A stretch of 64,000 bases of DNA, from assembly GCF_010669145.1 (NCBI RefSeq), contig NZ_CP048632.1, positions 1,488,001 through 1,552,000 on the forward strand, in the 5' to 3' direction. Within the stretch, counting starts at the first letter, position 1. Each line of letters begins with the position of its first letter. The DNA comes from Rhizobium oryzihabitans. Its GTDB lineage: Bacteria; Pseudomonadota; Alphaproteobacteria; Rhizobiales; Rhizobiaceae. Shown here piece after piece: positions 30,009-41,114 of this stretch. The notes beneath the pieces were generated by a model. It was given only the letters and a program-made list of their open reading frames with translations. It did no database searches and was not told the DNA's origin. A program made the position numbers and the translations under genes.

Positions 30009-31406
30009 ATGAACCGCATCATTCCCCTGATCCTGGCAGTCGCTCTCTTCATGGAGCAGATGGACTCCACCGTCATTGCAACTTCGCTTCCGGCGATTGC
30101 AGCAGACCTCAATGTCGGTCCGATCACGCTCAAACTCGCGCTGACGGCCTATATGGTGTCGCTGGCGATCTTCATTCCCATCAGCGGCTGGATGGCCGAC
30201 AAATACGGCGCGAAGAAAATCTTCCGTCTCGCCATCGGCGTCTTCGTTGTCGGGTCGATCTGCTGCGCGGTCTCGTCGTCGGTGTTCGAATTCGTGCTCT
30301 CGCGTTTCCTGCAAGGCATGGGCGGCGCGATGATGACACCCGTTGGCCGTCTCGTTCTGCTTCGAACGACGAAACGGACCGAACTCGTCTCCGCCATGGC
30401 GCTGTTGACGATACCGGCGCTTGTGGGGCCGCTCACCGGCCCGCCGATCGGCGGTTTCATCACCACCTATTTTTCATGGCACTGGATTTTCCTGATCAAC
30501 GTTCCCATCGGCGTCATCGGCATCTGGCTGTCGACGATCTTCCTGCCGGAAATAGAAACCACCAATCCGCCGCCGATGGACGGCAAGGGTTTCGTGTTAT
30601 CCGGCATTGCCGCCTCGGGCGTTGTCTTCGGCGTTTCGGTGGTCAGCCTACCGGCATTGCCGCCCGCCATCGGCATTGCCTCGACGGTCATCGGTTTCAT
30701 CTGCGGTTTTCTTTACCTGCGCCACGCCGCCCGTCACCCCGCTCCCATTCTGGACTTCCGCATCTTCCAGAATGCGACCTTCCGGGCGGCCTCTGTTGGC
30801 GGCACCATTTTCCGCATTTCGACGGGTGCCATCCCGTTCCTGATGCCGCTGATGCTGCAGATCGGTTTCGGGCTCAATCCGTTTCAGTCCGGCATGATCA
30901 CCTTTGCGGGTGCGATTGGCGCGATCACCACGAAATTCATGGCCAAGCGGGTCTTTGCGGCAACGGGGTTCAAATCGACGTTGATCGGGGCTGGCATCGT
31001 CGGTGCCTGCACGACGCTTGCCAACAGCTTCTTCACGCCTGATACCCCCTATTCGCTGATCATGATCTTTCTGGTCACGGCGGGATTTGCCCGGTCGTTC
31101 TTCTTCACCGGGTCGAACGCGCTCAGCTATTCCGATATCGAGGACAGCCAGGCCAGTCAGGCGACCTCGATGGCCTCGGTGATGCAGCAGATCAGCCTGG
31201 CGCTTGGCGTGGCTTTCGCCGCTTCCATTCTGGAGGTCAGCAGCATGATGTCCGGTACGCATCTGCAGCTTGCCGATTTCCACATCGCCTTCACCATCGT
31301 CGCGCTCGTCTCGCTCTTCGCCATCGTGCCGATCATCCGCATGGATGCACAGGCAGGGGCGGCCGTCTCCGGCCACCGCGGCAAGGTCTCGCAACCGGCG
31401 GAGTAA
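30009..31406 (+). CDS. MFS transporter, DHA2 (EmrB/QacA-like) family
   Basis: This is an about 465-aa drug:proton antiporter-like permease. It has many hydrophobic helices and the MFS motif A variant GWMADKYGAKKIFR in the 2-3 loop; VALFMEQMDSTVIATSLPAI is the motif D1 seen in DHA2 proteins, and GPPIGGFI matches motif C. ATG 30009 follows AGG; a TTG at 29979 is possible. Its stop is only 3 bp from the convergent rlmE stop. No membrane fusion protein is adjacent, so it probably acts alone. Confidence 0.92.
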   Translation: MNRIIPLILAVALFMEQMDSTVIATSLPAIAADLNVGPITLKLALTAYMVSLAIFIPISGWMADKYGAKKIFRLAIGVFVVGSICCAVSSSVFEFVLSRFLQGMGGAMMTPVGRLVLLRTTKRTELVSAMALLTIPALVGPLTGPPIGGFITTYFSWHWIFLINVPIGVIGIWLSTIFLPEIETTNPPPMDGKGFVLSGIAASGVVFGVSVVSLPALPPAIGIASTVIGFICGFLYLRHAARHPAPILDFRIFQNATFRAASVGGTIFRISTGAIPFLMPLMLQIGFGLNPFQSGMITFAGAIGAITTKFMAKRVFAATGFKSTLIGAGIVGACTTLANSFFTPDTPYSLIMIFLVTAGFARSFFFTGSNALSYSDIEDSQASQATSMASVMQQISLALGVAFAASILEVSSMMSGTHLQLADFHIAFTIVALVSLFAIVPIIRMDAQAGAAVSGHRGKVSQPAE

Positions 31407-31409
31407 TGA

Positions 31410-32150
31410 TCAGTCTTCGGCCGCCTCGGTGGTGTCCGCATCGATTGCGGGCGCGCTTCTGCGGCCCTTGAAGTGCTTGGCAAGCAGGAACATCTCGACC
31501 GATTCCGAGCGTGACGACGCCGGCTTGATGTGCAGCACCTGCTTGAAGTTCTGCTTCAGCATATCCAGCAATGCCTTTTCCGTGCCGCCCTGGAAGGTCT
31601 TGGCAAGGAAATGGCCGCCTTCCGCCAACACCTGAACCGCGAAATCGGCTGCGACTTCGCACAGATGCATGGTGCGGATGTGGTCGGTCTTCTGGTGGCC
31701 GGTGGTGGGTGCCGCCATGTCGGACAGTACCAGATCCGGCGTGCCGCCCACGGCTTCCATCAACTGGTCCGGTGCGGTCGGATCGAGGAAGTCGAGCTGC
31801 AGGATCTTCACGCCGGGAATGGGATCGATCTCGAGGAAATCGATGGCGGCGACGCGAATATCGTCCTCGGTGGAATCCGTCACCTTCGAGGCGATCTGCG
31901 ACCAGCTTCCGGGTGCCGCACCAAGGTCGATGATGCGGGTGGCACCCTTCAATATCTGGTGCTTGTCGTTGATTTCCAGAAGCTTGAAGGCGGCGCGGGC
32001 GCGATAGCCCTCAAGCTTGGCGCGCTGGACGTAGGGGTCATTGATATGACGTTCAAGCCAACGGCGCGATGAAGCCTTGAGTTTGGTCTTCTTGACCTTC
32101 TGGCCGATCTTTCGGCCGGTGCGATTGGTGCTTGTGGGCGCCTTGCTCAT
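31410..32150 (-). CDS. rlmE: 23S rRNA 2'-O-methyltransferase (RlmE/FtsJ)
   Basis: RlmE (246 aa) methylates the ribose of U2552 in 23S rRNA. Visible are a basic N-terminus, [13 protein letters not shown] loop [16 protein letters not shown] and the KDKE-type active site elements (KL..., [19 protein letters not shown]). The ATG overlaps the ppx stop by 4 bp (ATGA), so it is translated from the ppx message. Confidence 0.94.
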   Translation of the reverse strand: MSKAPTSTNRTGRKIGQKVKKTKLKASSRRWLERHINDPYVQRAKLEGYRARAAFKLLEINDKHQILKGATRIIDLGAAPGSWSQIASKVTDSTEDDIRVAAIDFLEIDPIPGVKILQLDFLDPTAPDQLMEAVGGTPDLVLSDMAAPTTGHQKTDHIRTMHLCEVAADFAVQVLAEGGHFLAKTFQGGTEKALLDMLKQNFKQVLHIKPASSRSESVEMFLLAKHFKGRRSAPAIDADTTEAAED

Positions 32151-33735
32151 GTCAAACCTTCCGTCCTGTCCTGCCGTGTCATCTGCATGCGCCTTATGCG
32201 GTTGCGCCGCCAGGCGCCGTCATCCGCCATCATATCCGTCAGGAGCCCTTCGCGCAGACCGCGATCGGCCACGCGCATGCGCCGCGCCGGCCAGCGGCGG
32301 CGAATGGCCTCGAGAATGGCGCAGCCGGCCAGAACCAGATCGGCCCGATCAGGACCGATGCAGGCATTGGCGGCGCGGCCAGCGAAATCCCACGCCAGAA
32401 GCTTGTCCTGCATGGCCGTCACCTCGGCGTCGGAAAGCCAGAGGCCATCCACCTTGCGGCGATCATAGCGCGGCAGATCGAGATGAACACCGGCAAGCGT
32501 CGTTACCGTACCCGAGGTCCCGATGAGATGAAAATCCTCATGATGCAATTGCGGCGCCAGAGGCGGGCAATGGAACGCATCGAGCAGCCCCTCGACTTCC
32601 CGCACCATGGCCGCGAAGACATCAGGCGTCACATCGCGGCCGCCATGGCGTTCCGAGAGCGTGACGACGCCGACCGGAAGCGATGTCCAGTGGGTAATGT
32701 GGTTGGCAAGCCGGTTGGAACGGTTCTCACCGACCTTGATGACCGCGATTTCCGACGATCCGCCGCCGATATCGAACAGCACCACCGAACGCGCCTCGCG
32801 CCCGACAAGCGAGGCGCAGCCCGATACCGCAAGGCGGGCTTCCGTCTCGCGGCTGATGATTTCAAGCTTGAGCCCCGTTTCGCGGGTGACCCGCTCCAGA
32901 AACTCCTCGCCATTGGACGCGGCCCGGCAGGCTTCGGTGGCGATCAGCCGCATGCGCCTGATCGGGCGGCCGGCGAGTTTCGAAGAGCAAACCTTGAGAG
33001 CCTCGACCGCGCGGTCCATCGCATCGTCGGAAAGCCGGCCGCTCGACACCAGGCCCTCGCCCAGCCGGACGATACGCGAAAAGGCGTCGACAACCCGGAA
33101 CTGGCCGGGCCGTGTCGGCTGCGCGATCAAGAGACGGCAATTATTGGTGCCAAGATCGAGCGCCGCATACATATCCGTCGCCTGTTCCGCGCCATGATCG
33201 TGATGGCGGCCGGCGTGACGGGCGGAAATTTCAGATTGCTGCCGGTGCGTTTCCTGAGCCGCCCCATTGGCGCGGCCATTCTGCTTGCCGACATGTCTCG
33301 GCGCATGGGAAGGGACCAGCGGGCGGCCCTGCGGATCGCGACCGCGTGGATCGCGATGAGCCCGCTTGCGGTTGCGCGACTTGCGGCCGCCGCCTGGGGC
33401 ACCGATGATGGGTTGCTGACATCGGGTGCGGTCGAGGCCTGCACCTGCTCGCCGGGCGCAGACGTCGTCTGCTGAGAAGCGCCTTTGCCGCGAGAACGCC
33501 GGCGGCGCTTTCTCTTGCGCGGCTCGGAATCCGGCTCGAGAGCCGATATATGCGGGGAACCGGCCGGAACATCCGCGGCAACATCATGCGACAGCACAGC
33601 AGCGTCACGGGGTTTACCGTCACGCTTGTGTTTCTTGCCACGACGGGATCGCTTCGCTTTCCCTTTGTTTGCCACCGACGCCCCTTGGTCCGACGGCTTT
33701 GGGCCGTTTCCGGGGTCGATCACTGTCTTGTCCAT
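32147..33735 (-). CDS. ppx: Ppx/GppA phosphatase with basic N-terminal extension (frameshifted as sequenced)
   Basis: The C-terminal 341 residues from 33172 are a complete Ppx/GppA exopolyphosphatase/pppGpp phosphatase domain ([37 protein letters not shown]). In front, once one base is restored near 33393, lies an about 185-residue Lys/Arg-rich disordered extension ([25 protein letters not shown]). ATG 33735 is a probable start; 33777 is an alternative. Without the repair only the domain would be made from the internal ATG. It forms an operon with rlmE. Confidence 0.85.
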
Positions 33736-33996
33736 TTCGCCGCGCACAAGCGTAGACGCTATGCTGCTGGCTTTCATAAGGTTTCGTTGGGCCGACAATA
33801 CCAGCGCAAGAGATTTTAGCCAAATGGTTTTTGGGGTATGAAAACGGCAACGCGCTCACACGCAAGCAAAGGCTGTGCGCGGGCTGGCAAAACAGCGGCA
33901 ATGATTTCTGAGGATTTTCGGAAACCGTGAAACGGAGAAAATACTCCCATCTCCCGGTAAGTCCTTGTAGCATTTGAACTTATCGGGAGAAGGGAA

Positions 33997-34073
33997 TGGT
34001 ACGGTTGAGTGGGGTCGAACCACCGACCTCAGGTGCCACAAACCTGCGCTCTAACCAACTGAGCTACAACCGC
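33997..34073 (-). tRNA. tRNA-His (GTG)
   Basis: The 77-nt gene folds as a full cloverleaf: acceptor GCGGTTG with CAACCGT (a G-U first pair), D arm GCTC/GAGC, anticodon stem CAGGT/ACCTG with loop TTGTGGC (anticodon GTG), T arm with TTCGACC, and an encoded CCA. The discriminator is A and position -1 is T, so it lacks the G-1:C73 pair typical of histidine tRNA. Confidence 0.97.
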
Positions 34074-34104
34074 ACATGAAACGCCGAAGCGGCGTCACGG
34101 GGGT

Positions 34105-34133
34105 GACATAAAAGGAGTTTCCCCCATTTGCAA
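34105..34133 (-). promoter_or_regulatory. Putative sigma-70 promoter of tRNA-His
   Basis: On the minus strand TTGCAA (34133-34128) is followed after 17 bases by TATGTC (34110-34105). This puts the start about 25 bases before the mature tRNA, with a small ACGCCG/CGGCGT hairpin in the leader. Position and spacing fit, but it is read by eye only. Confidence 0.5.
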
Positions 34134-34424
34134 GTGCCTCATTGAATTTTGCGAAAAAAGGCATCGAAAGGCAAGCGCTTTTCCTGCCGTGGGGCGAACG
34201 GCGAGTGTCAGCCGGCGGTCTCGCCCGCACTCGGCAACGGCCTCGCCGCAGGCCTGTTCATGTTAACTCTATTTGGCGATTCATCCAGCGGATGGTGGAC
34301 CCGGCTGGCCTGTGAAGTTATTTAAAATTCTGTTAACGTGGTGCCTGCGCGGGTTTACGTTTCAGCTTCATGAGGAAGCTGACAAAGCCTCGCAAGGTCC
34401 GGTAGTGCCAGAATAGGTTTCGAC
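34134..34424. other. Intergenic between tRNA-His and the PdhS1-like gene
   Basis: No gene or repeat copy is seen. TTGCC/GTTAAC-type AT-rich patches at 34260-34340 (ATGTTAACTCTATTTGG; TTATTTAAAATTCTGTTAACG) may carry the kinase promoter. Confidence 0.35.
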
Positions 34425-37400
34425 ATGCCCGCCGTCCAATATCCCTTTATCGATATAGCAGTGCATGAACGGGTGCGTGAAGGTTTCGGGCGCGGCGAGG
34501 CGATGGCTTTGTTTTCTCTCGACCTTCAAAGCGCCCTTTGGGCAAACGGGCGGGGCGCTGCGCTGTTCGGCACACCGATGGTCTATGATTTTCTGGAACA
34601 GGGCCCGAAGCGGCAGGACGTGACCTTCCGGCAGCTGGCAGCGACGGCGGCACGGCTGTCCAAGGCGGGCGACAGCCTGCCGTTTACCATTCGCATCAAT
34701 GCCGGTTTCCGCAGCGTTGCCGTCACCGCCAAAGCGGAAATCATCGAGGCCGAGCCGGGCCAGCCCGTCATTCTGTTTTCCGCCCTCACAGACCAGAGCG
34801 CGCCCGACACAGCGGAATGCGCGCGGCGCATGATCGAAGGCTTTGACGATCCCGACATCCATATCGCGGTTATCAATGGCGAAAACGAAATCGTTGCCGC
34901 CTCGGCCAAGTTTGCATCGCTCGGCATCACACCACACACGGCAAGGACGCTGGTGAGAATGGCCGCTGGCCAGTCTGGCCATCTGGTCAAACGGCCCGTG
35001 CCGACTGGAAAGGGTTATCTGCCCGCAGCCACCGGCCAGATCACCACATCGCCCGAACTCAACCTGCTGTTCGTGGTCGAGACCGCACTCGGGACGCTTG
35101 ATCCCGTCAACGGTTTTGCCGAGGACAAACCGCAGGAAACCCCGCCTGCCCCCAGCCCGCTTTGCCGGTTGCGGAGGCCGCACCCGTTGCCGCAGCGGCC
35201 GCGTCCTTCGATTCCGTGCTCGACGCCGTCGCCGGGATCGAGGATGTCGAGGACCTGCAGGAACTGTCTACGGACGCCGACGACGAAATGGCGGCGGATC
35301 AGGAAGATGCCACCATCCTGCCGGTTGCCGCAGAGGAACAGGCGGAGGCCCCGCTGGATATCTCCGTGGAGGACGCCGAGGCCGCTGCGAACGAGGCGAT
35401 GACCGACGATATTGCCGATCTCTTCGAGCTCGATGCGGATGACGTGGAGGTTCCGGCGAGTGACCCTGCGGCGGGCGAGAACCATGCTGCAGCGACGCCT
35501 GAAGACGCCGGGAGCGAACCGGCTGCTGTTGAGATCGCGGAAGCGGTGACGACGGATATTGCTGCACCGTCTGAAGACGATGTCTCGGCGGAAACAGAAA
35601 AAGCGGAGGAAGCTCAGCCCTTTATCTTCAACGCCGGCGCACGCGCATCCCGCTTCGTCTGGAAGATCGATGCGGAAGGACGCTTCAGCTCCATCTCACA
35701 TGAATTCGCAGAGGCTGTCGGCGAAAAGGCAGCGGCTGTCGAAGGCATGGGCTTTGCCGATGTGGCAACGCTTTTCAATCTCGATCCGGACGGCAAGATC
35801 CGCGAGCTGCTCGGCCGTCGCGACACATGGTCGGGCAAGACGATCTATTGGCCGGTGGAGGGCACATCCCTGATGGTGCCGATCGATCTCGCCGCCCTGC
35901 CCACCTATACACGCTCGCGTGAATTCGACGGTTTCCGCGGTTTCGGCATCGTGCGGCTCGCCGATGCCACCGAAGATCCCCATGCCATCGGCCTGACCTT
36001 CCTGGAAGAGGTGGAGGCTGCTCCGACCGAGGTTTTGCCGCAACCGGCCATCGAGGATGAAAGCCACGAATTGCTGGCATTTCTTGACGACGGCGATGAG
36101 CTGGACACAGCGCGGGCAGATGCCGACATGGCGGAAGGCGATGATGCCCCGGCAACGGCAGCCGATATATCTGACAGGACGCTGCCCGAAATTTCGGCAG
36201 AGGAAGAGCACCACGATAACAGCCCGCCGGAATTTGAAGTGCCGGTGTTGGCAACAGCGCCAGCCCCGGAGCCAGAACCGGAACCCGCTTATTCCGACAA
36301 GATCGTGCATCTTGAAGAGCGCCGCTCGCGCTCCCGCGAGGGCCTGACCGCAGGCGAACAGGCCGCTTTCCGGGAAATCGGCCGGACGCTGGCGCCCACG
36401 GATGCTGTTTCGGACGAAAATCCGACGTCGGAGAAAGAAGCTCTTTTCGCGGAGCCGCCCGTATCTGCCGATCCGGTCGTGCAGGATGCCCCGACGATAT
36501 CGACGACGGAGTGCAGGTGGATACGCCGCCCGCCATGGAAGAAGACGTCAGAACGACGGAAGCGGCCGAGGAAGACGATCTCTTCGCGGACTACGTTCGC
36601 GGCGAAGGACCGGCAGCCATTCACGCGCCCACGAATACAATCGATACCGACGAGAAGGAAGAAGTCGCCACGGATGTACAGCCGGTGGCCGATATTGCCG
36701 CCGCGATGGTCAGCCCGCCGCTGCGCCCCGCCGATGCGCTGAGCGCCGAAACGCTGGACCAGATGCCCGTGGCGCTGCTCGTGCATGCCGGCGACCGGCT
36801 GATCCACGCCAATCCGGATTTCCTGCGACTGACGGGTTACGGTTCTCTCGATGAATTGCAGGAGGTCGGCGGACTGGAAGCACTGCTGCAACGGCAGGAG
36901 CTGGAGAATATGCCTGACAACGAAGGCGGCATGGTCGTCGTCAGTGCCGAAAACGACATCATTCCGGTCAAGGCGCGGCTGCAATCCATTCGCTGGGAAG
37001 AAACCAAGGCGCTGATGCTGTCGCTTGTTCCGCTGGAAGAAAAGCAGACGCCGGTTGCAGCGGCGAATGAAAATACGGCAGCCGCCGAAACGGCGAATGC
37101 GGAGGCCGGCAGCCTTTCCCTGCTGCAGGGCGAAGTCGAGGAACTGCACTCCATTCTGGAAACGGCGACCGATGGTGTGGTGCTTTTGGGAGACGACGGC
37201 GAGATCCGTTCGCTCAACCGCTCCGCTAGCGCGCTGTTCAACTACGACAATGGCGAGATTGCCGGAAAACCCTTCGTCACGCTGTTTGCCCATGAGAGCC
37301 AGCGCGCCGTTTTGGACTATCTGTCCGGCCTTGCCAATAATGGCGTGGCCAGTGTGCTGAATGATGGCCGTGAAGTGATCGGCCGCGAGGCATCAGGCGG

Positions 37401-38244
37401 CTTCCTGCCGCTGTTCATGACCATCGGGCGGCTCAAATCCTCACACGGCTATTGCGCCGTCATCCGCGACATCACCCAGTGGAAACGCACGGAAGAAGAG
37501 CTGCGCAACGCCAAACGCGCGGCAGAAACCGCCAATGCGCACAAGACCGATTTCCTGGCCCGCGTCAGCCATGAAATCCGCACGCCGCTCAACGCCATTA
37601 TCGGCTTTGCGGACATGATGGCGACTGAACGCTTCGGGCCAATCGGCCATTCGCGCTATGTGGAATATTCCAACGATATCGGCCGTTCGGGCCGGCATGT
37701 GCTCGACATCGTCAACGATCTTCTGGACATCTCCAAGATCGAAGCAGGCCAGATGGATGTGGATTTCATCGCCGTACCGCTGAACGAGACGGTGGCCGAA
37801 GCGGTCTCGCTGGTGCAGCCGCAGGCCAACAACCAGCGTGTCATCATCCGTACGGCACTTTCGCAATCCGTGCCGCAGATCGTTGCCGATCTGCGCTCGA
37901 TCAAGCAGATTGTGCTCAACATCCTGTCGAACGCCATCCGCTTTACGCCATCGGGCGGCCAGATCGTCGTTTCCACCGCCTATGAGGCCAATGGCAGCGT
38001 GTCGCTGCGCATTCGCGACACCGGCATCGGCATGACGCGGGCGGAACTGGAGCAGGCGATGAAACCCTTCCGGCAGGTGGCATCATCAGGCAAGCGCGTG
38101 CGCGGCGACGGCACCGGGCTCGGCCTTCCGCTGACCAAGGCCATGGTGGACGCCAACCGCGCCAACTTCTCCATCACCTCGACGCCGAATGAAGGAACGC
38201 TGGTGGAAATCACCTTTCCGTCACAGCGGGTTCTTGCCAACTGA
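34425..38244 (+). CDS. pdhS1: PAS sensor histidine kinase, PdhS1-like (two frameshifts as sequenced)
   Basis: With two bases restored (C-runs near 35158 and 36490) this is a 1273-aa kinase. An N-terminal sensory region (about 1-235) is followed by long Asp/Glu/Ala-rich linkers, a PAS-like segment (FVWKIDAEGRFSSIS), another PAS region (LLVHAGDRLIHANPDFLRLT), a third PAS (ILETATDGVVLLGDDGEI), then the H-box FLARVSHEIRTPLNAIIGFA (His near 1050) and ATPase boxes ILSNAIRFTP and GDGTGLGL. There is no membrane helix. The H-box is of the PdhS/DivJ/PleC kind that acts on DivK; the gene order as I remember it for Agrobacterium fits PdhS1. The name is therefore partly inference. Confidence 0.8.
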
Positions 38245-38321
38245 GGTCGTGCGGGCGTAGCAATGCGAAAGCCGCCGGTGCAATGGTGCCGGTTGAGGCC
38301 TTTGCACGACAGTAGACTGGC

Positions 38322-39986
38322 ATGTTCATGACGGTTTCCCTTCCGGCAACGAGACGCTTTTCATTGTTGCCCATAGCGGCGGTCATCGTCGCAGCCATCG
38401 CCGCCATGCCCATTCTGGCGATCTTCTGGCTGGCGCTGACCGGCAGCACCGAGGGATGGCAGCATCTTCTTGCCAATGTGCTGCCACGCGCCGGGTTTCG
38501 CACCTTCCTGTTGCTGGGAATGACAGCAGCGACGACGGCATTCTTCGGCATCGTCTGCGCCTGGCTCGTCACCACATTCGAATTTCCGCTGCGGCGGGTG
38601 TTGTCCGCAGCGCTTGTCCTGCCGCTCGCCATCCCGTCCTATCTGGCGGCCTATGCATTCGGCGAGTTTCTCGATTTCACCGGCCCGGTGCAGAGCGCCA
38701 TCCGCGCCGCCTTTGGCTACCACAGCATCCGCGACTACTGGTTCCCAGACATACGGTCGCTTGGCGGCGCCGTGGTGGTTCTGAGCTCGGTGCTTTACCC
38801 CTATGTCTATCTTTCGGCCCGCGCCGCCTTTTCCATGCAGGGGCGGTTTGCGGCCGAGGCAGCCCGCACGCTCGGCGCAAAACCATTGAGCGTGTTCTTT
38901 TCCGTGCAATTGCCCATGGCACGACCGGCAATTGCCATCGGGCTTTCGCTGGTCCTGATGGAGACGCTGAACGATATCGGCGCCGTCGAATATCTTGGTG
39001 TCCAGACACTGACCTTCACCATCTACGAAACCTGGCTCAATCGCGGCAACCTCGCCAATGCGACACAGATCGCCGCCGTTATCCTGCTCATCGTCGGCGC
39101 GCTGATCGTGATCGAACGCAACGCCCGCGAAAGGCAGCGCTTTGCCGCGCCGAAAGCGACCAGCATGGCGCAGCGCCACCGGCTGAAAGACCTTGGCAGC
39201 TGGCGGCGCTGGTCCGCGAGCCTGTTCTGCCTCATTCCCGTGGTGAGCGGTTTCCTTATTCCCGTGATCGTTCTTTGCGGTTACGCCGTGAAAAGGCTGG
39301 ATGCGCTGTTTGCACCCAAGCTTCTGAAAGCGCTCGGGCATAGTCTTGAGGTCTCGCTTTCCGCCGCCTTCGTGACGCTGATTGCGGCTTTCGTCTTTTC
39401 ATACGCCATCCGCACCGAGCGCTCCCGCACTTCAAAGGTGGCCGCGCGCCTCGGCTCCATGGGCTATGGCGTGCCGGGAACGGTGCTTGCCATCGGCGTG
39501 CTCATTCCGCTGGCCGGTCTCGACAATCGCGTCGATGGGCTTCTCCGATCGCATTTCGGATTTTCAAGCGGCCTGCTGCTGTCCGGCACCGCCTTCGCCA
39601 TCATTTATGCCCATGCCGTGCGCTTCATGACCATGGCGGAAGGCACGCTTGATGCCGGGTTCCAGAAGCTTTCGCCACATATCGACATGGCCTCGCGAAC
39701 GCTCGGGCGCAACCGTCTGCAGACGCTATTCAAGGTGCTGTTGCCGAACATGCGGCCTGCGGCGCTGACCGCCTTTCTTCTGGTGCTGATCGAGTCCATG
39801 AAGGAGTTGCCGGCGACGATCCTGCTGCGTCCCTTCGGCTTCAACACCTTGGCCACGCTGGTCTATGAGGATGCCTCCCGCTCGCGGGTGCAGGATGCCG
39901 CCGTGCCGGCCATCATCATCATTCTCGCCGGCCTTATACCCGTGCTTCTTGTCTCAAAATCGATGGATCATCCGGAAAACCACTGA
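38322..39986 (+). CDS. Iron(III)-type ABC transporter permease (FbpB/ThiP-like)
   Basis: This 554-aa protein is two fused binding-protein-dependent permease domains (about 12 helices). The two EAA loops are AAEAARTLGAKPLSVFF and HIDMASRTLGRNRLQTLF, each before a LP(M/N)xRPA segment. Such tandem permeases import ferric iron or thiamin. No binding protein or ATPase is adjacent, so the rest of the transporter is elsewhere or this gene has been separated from it. Confidence 0.88.
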   Translation: MFMTVSLPATRRFSLLPIAAVIVAAIAAMPILAIFWLALTGSTEGWQHLLANVLPRAGFRTFLLLGMTAATTAFFGIVCAWLVTTFEFPLRRVLSAALVLPLAIPSYLAAYAFGEFLDFTGPVQSAIRAAFGYHSIRDYWFPDIRSLGGAVVVLSSVLYPYVYLSARAAFSMQGRFAAEAARTLGAKPLSVFFSVQLPMARPAIAIGLSLVLMETLNDIGAVEYLGVQTLTFTIYETWLNRGNLANATQIAAVILLIVGALIVIERNARERQRFAAPKATSMAQRHRLKDLGSWRRWSASLFCLIPVVSGFLIPVIVLCGYAVKRLDALFAPKLLKALGHSLEVSLSAAFVTLIAAFVFSYAIRTERSRTSKVAARLGSMGYGVPGTVLAIGVLIPLAGLDNRVDGLLRSHFGFSSGLLLSGTAFAIIYAHAVRFMTMAEGTLDAGFQKLSPHIDMASRTLGRNRLQTLFKVLLPNMRPAALTAFLLVLIESMKELPATILLRPFGFNTLATLVYEDASRSRVQDAAVPAIIIILAGLIPVLLVSKSMDHPENH

Positions 39987-40297
39987 GGGCAACCGGCATG
40001 ATGGCAAAAAGAAAGGCGGCCTTGCGACCGCCTGTATTAGTTGTGCTTTTTTTAACGAGAAAAAGGGGGACAACCTCGCCATATGGAAATTATCAATCCC
40101 GGCTATCAGAAATTTGACAGCCCTGCGTTGGGTTTACTTTCCGCCAACTCCTATTAACAAGCGGTTAAAACCAAAATCGATCAATTACCGACGATAATTC
40201 CTATTTTTAGACCGTAGAGGGCCAAAACTAAATTATGAGTTTCTAATTTTATCGCGATTACAACAGTAACGCGTAAAAATCGAAACGGATCATTCGA
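39987..40297. other. AT-rich intergenic region
   Basis: A small hairpin (AGGCGG 40014-40019 with CCGCCT 40028-40033, T-run at 40047) may end the iron permease transcript. From 40060 to 40290 the G+C falls well below the surroundings and I see no ORF, RNA or repeat. Confidence 0.45.
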
Positions 40298-41110
40298 TCA
40301 GTTTCGCGCGGCCGCGTGCTCGTCTCTCATCCGCTGCAATTCGGTGCGTTTGGAGACAATGGAAGTGGCAATCACGCCGATGGTGACGAGGCCGATGAGG
40401 ATCGTACAGATCGCGTTGATTTCCGGCGTCACGCCGAGGCGCACCTGCGAGTAGATTTTGATCGGCAGCGTGGTTGCGCCGGGACCGGTGGCGAAGCTGG
40501 CGATCACCAGATCGTCAAGCGACAGCGTGAAAGCCAGCATCCAGCCGGCGATGACGGCCGGGAAGATCAGCGGCAGCGTAATTTTGAAGAAAGTCTTGAC
40601 CGGCGGGCAGCCGAGATCAAGCGCCGCCTCCTCCAGACTGCGATCAAAGGTGAGGAGCCGGGACTGCACGACGATCGCCACATAACACATGGTGAAAGTG
40701 GTATGGGCGATGACAACCGTCCAGAAACCGCGATCCACCCCGACGGCAACGAACAAAAGCAGTAGCGACAGGCCGGTGATGACCTCCGGCATGACGAGCG
40801 GCGCATAGATCATGCCGGAAAACAGCACGCGCCCCGGAAAACGGGCGAAGCGGGTGAGCGACAACGCCGCCAGCGTTCCGAGGATGGTGCCGATCGTGGC
40901 GCTGAGGATACCGACACGTAGCGTCACCCAGGCGGCATCCATCAACCCCTGGTTCGACCACATGGATCTGTACCATTGCAGCGAAAAGCCACCCCAGACG
41001 GTGACGAGCTTCGAGGCATTGAAGGAATAAACGATCAGGATGATGATCGGGATATAAAGAAAGGCAAAACCGAGGGTGAGGACGGTGATGTCGAATTTTC
41101 CGCGCTTCAT
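40298..41110 (-). CDS. potI: Putrescine ABC transporter permease PotI
   Basis: This 270-aa permease has six helices and the EAA loop LEEAALDLGCPPVKTFFKITLP (abridged: EEAALDLGCPP). It is the PotC/PotI subunit of a polyamine importer. The ATG at 41110 lies 4 bp after the potH stop codon. It is the last gene of potFGHI; the family alone does not separate putrescine from spermidine, but neighbouring puuAB genes favour putrescine. Confidence 0.92.
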   Translation of the reverse strand: MKRGKFDITVLTLGFAFLYIPIIILIVYSFNASKLVTVWGGFSLQWYRSMWSNQGLMDAAWVTLRVGILSATIGTILGTLAALSLTRFARFPGRVLFSGMIYAPLVMPEVITGLSLLLLFVAVGVDRGFWTVVIAHTTFTMCYVAIVVQSRLLTFDRSLEEAALDLGCPPVKTFFKITLPLIFPAVIAGWMLAFTLSLDDLVIASFATGPGATTLPIKIYSQVRLGVTPEINAICTILIGLVTIGVIATSIVSKRTELQRMRDEHAAARN

Positions 41111-41114
41111 GGTC

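Noticed and set aside
34425..38244. Programmed ribosomal frameshifting in the kinase gene
   Set aside because: No slippery heptamer or downstream pseudoknot is evident, and the same kind of one-base loss occurs in five unrelated genes.
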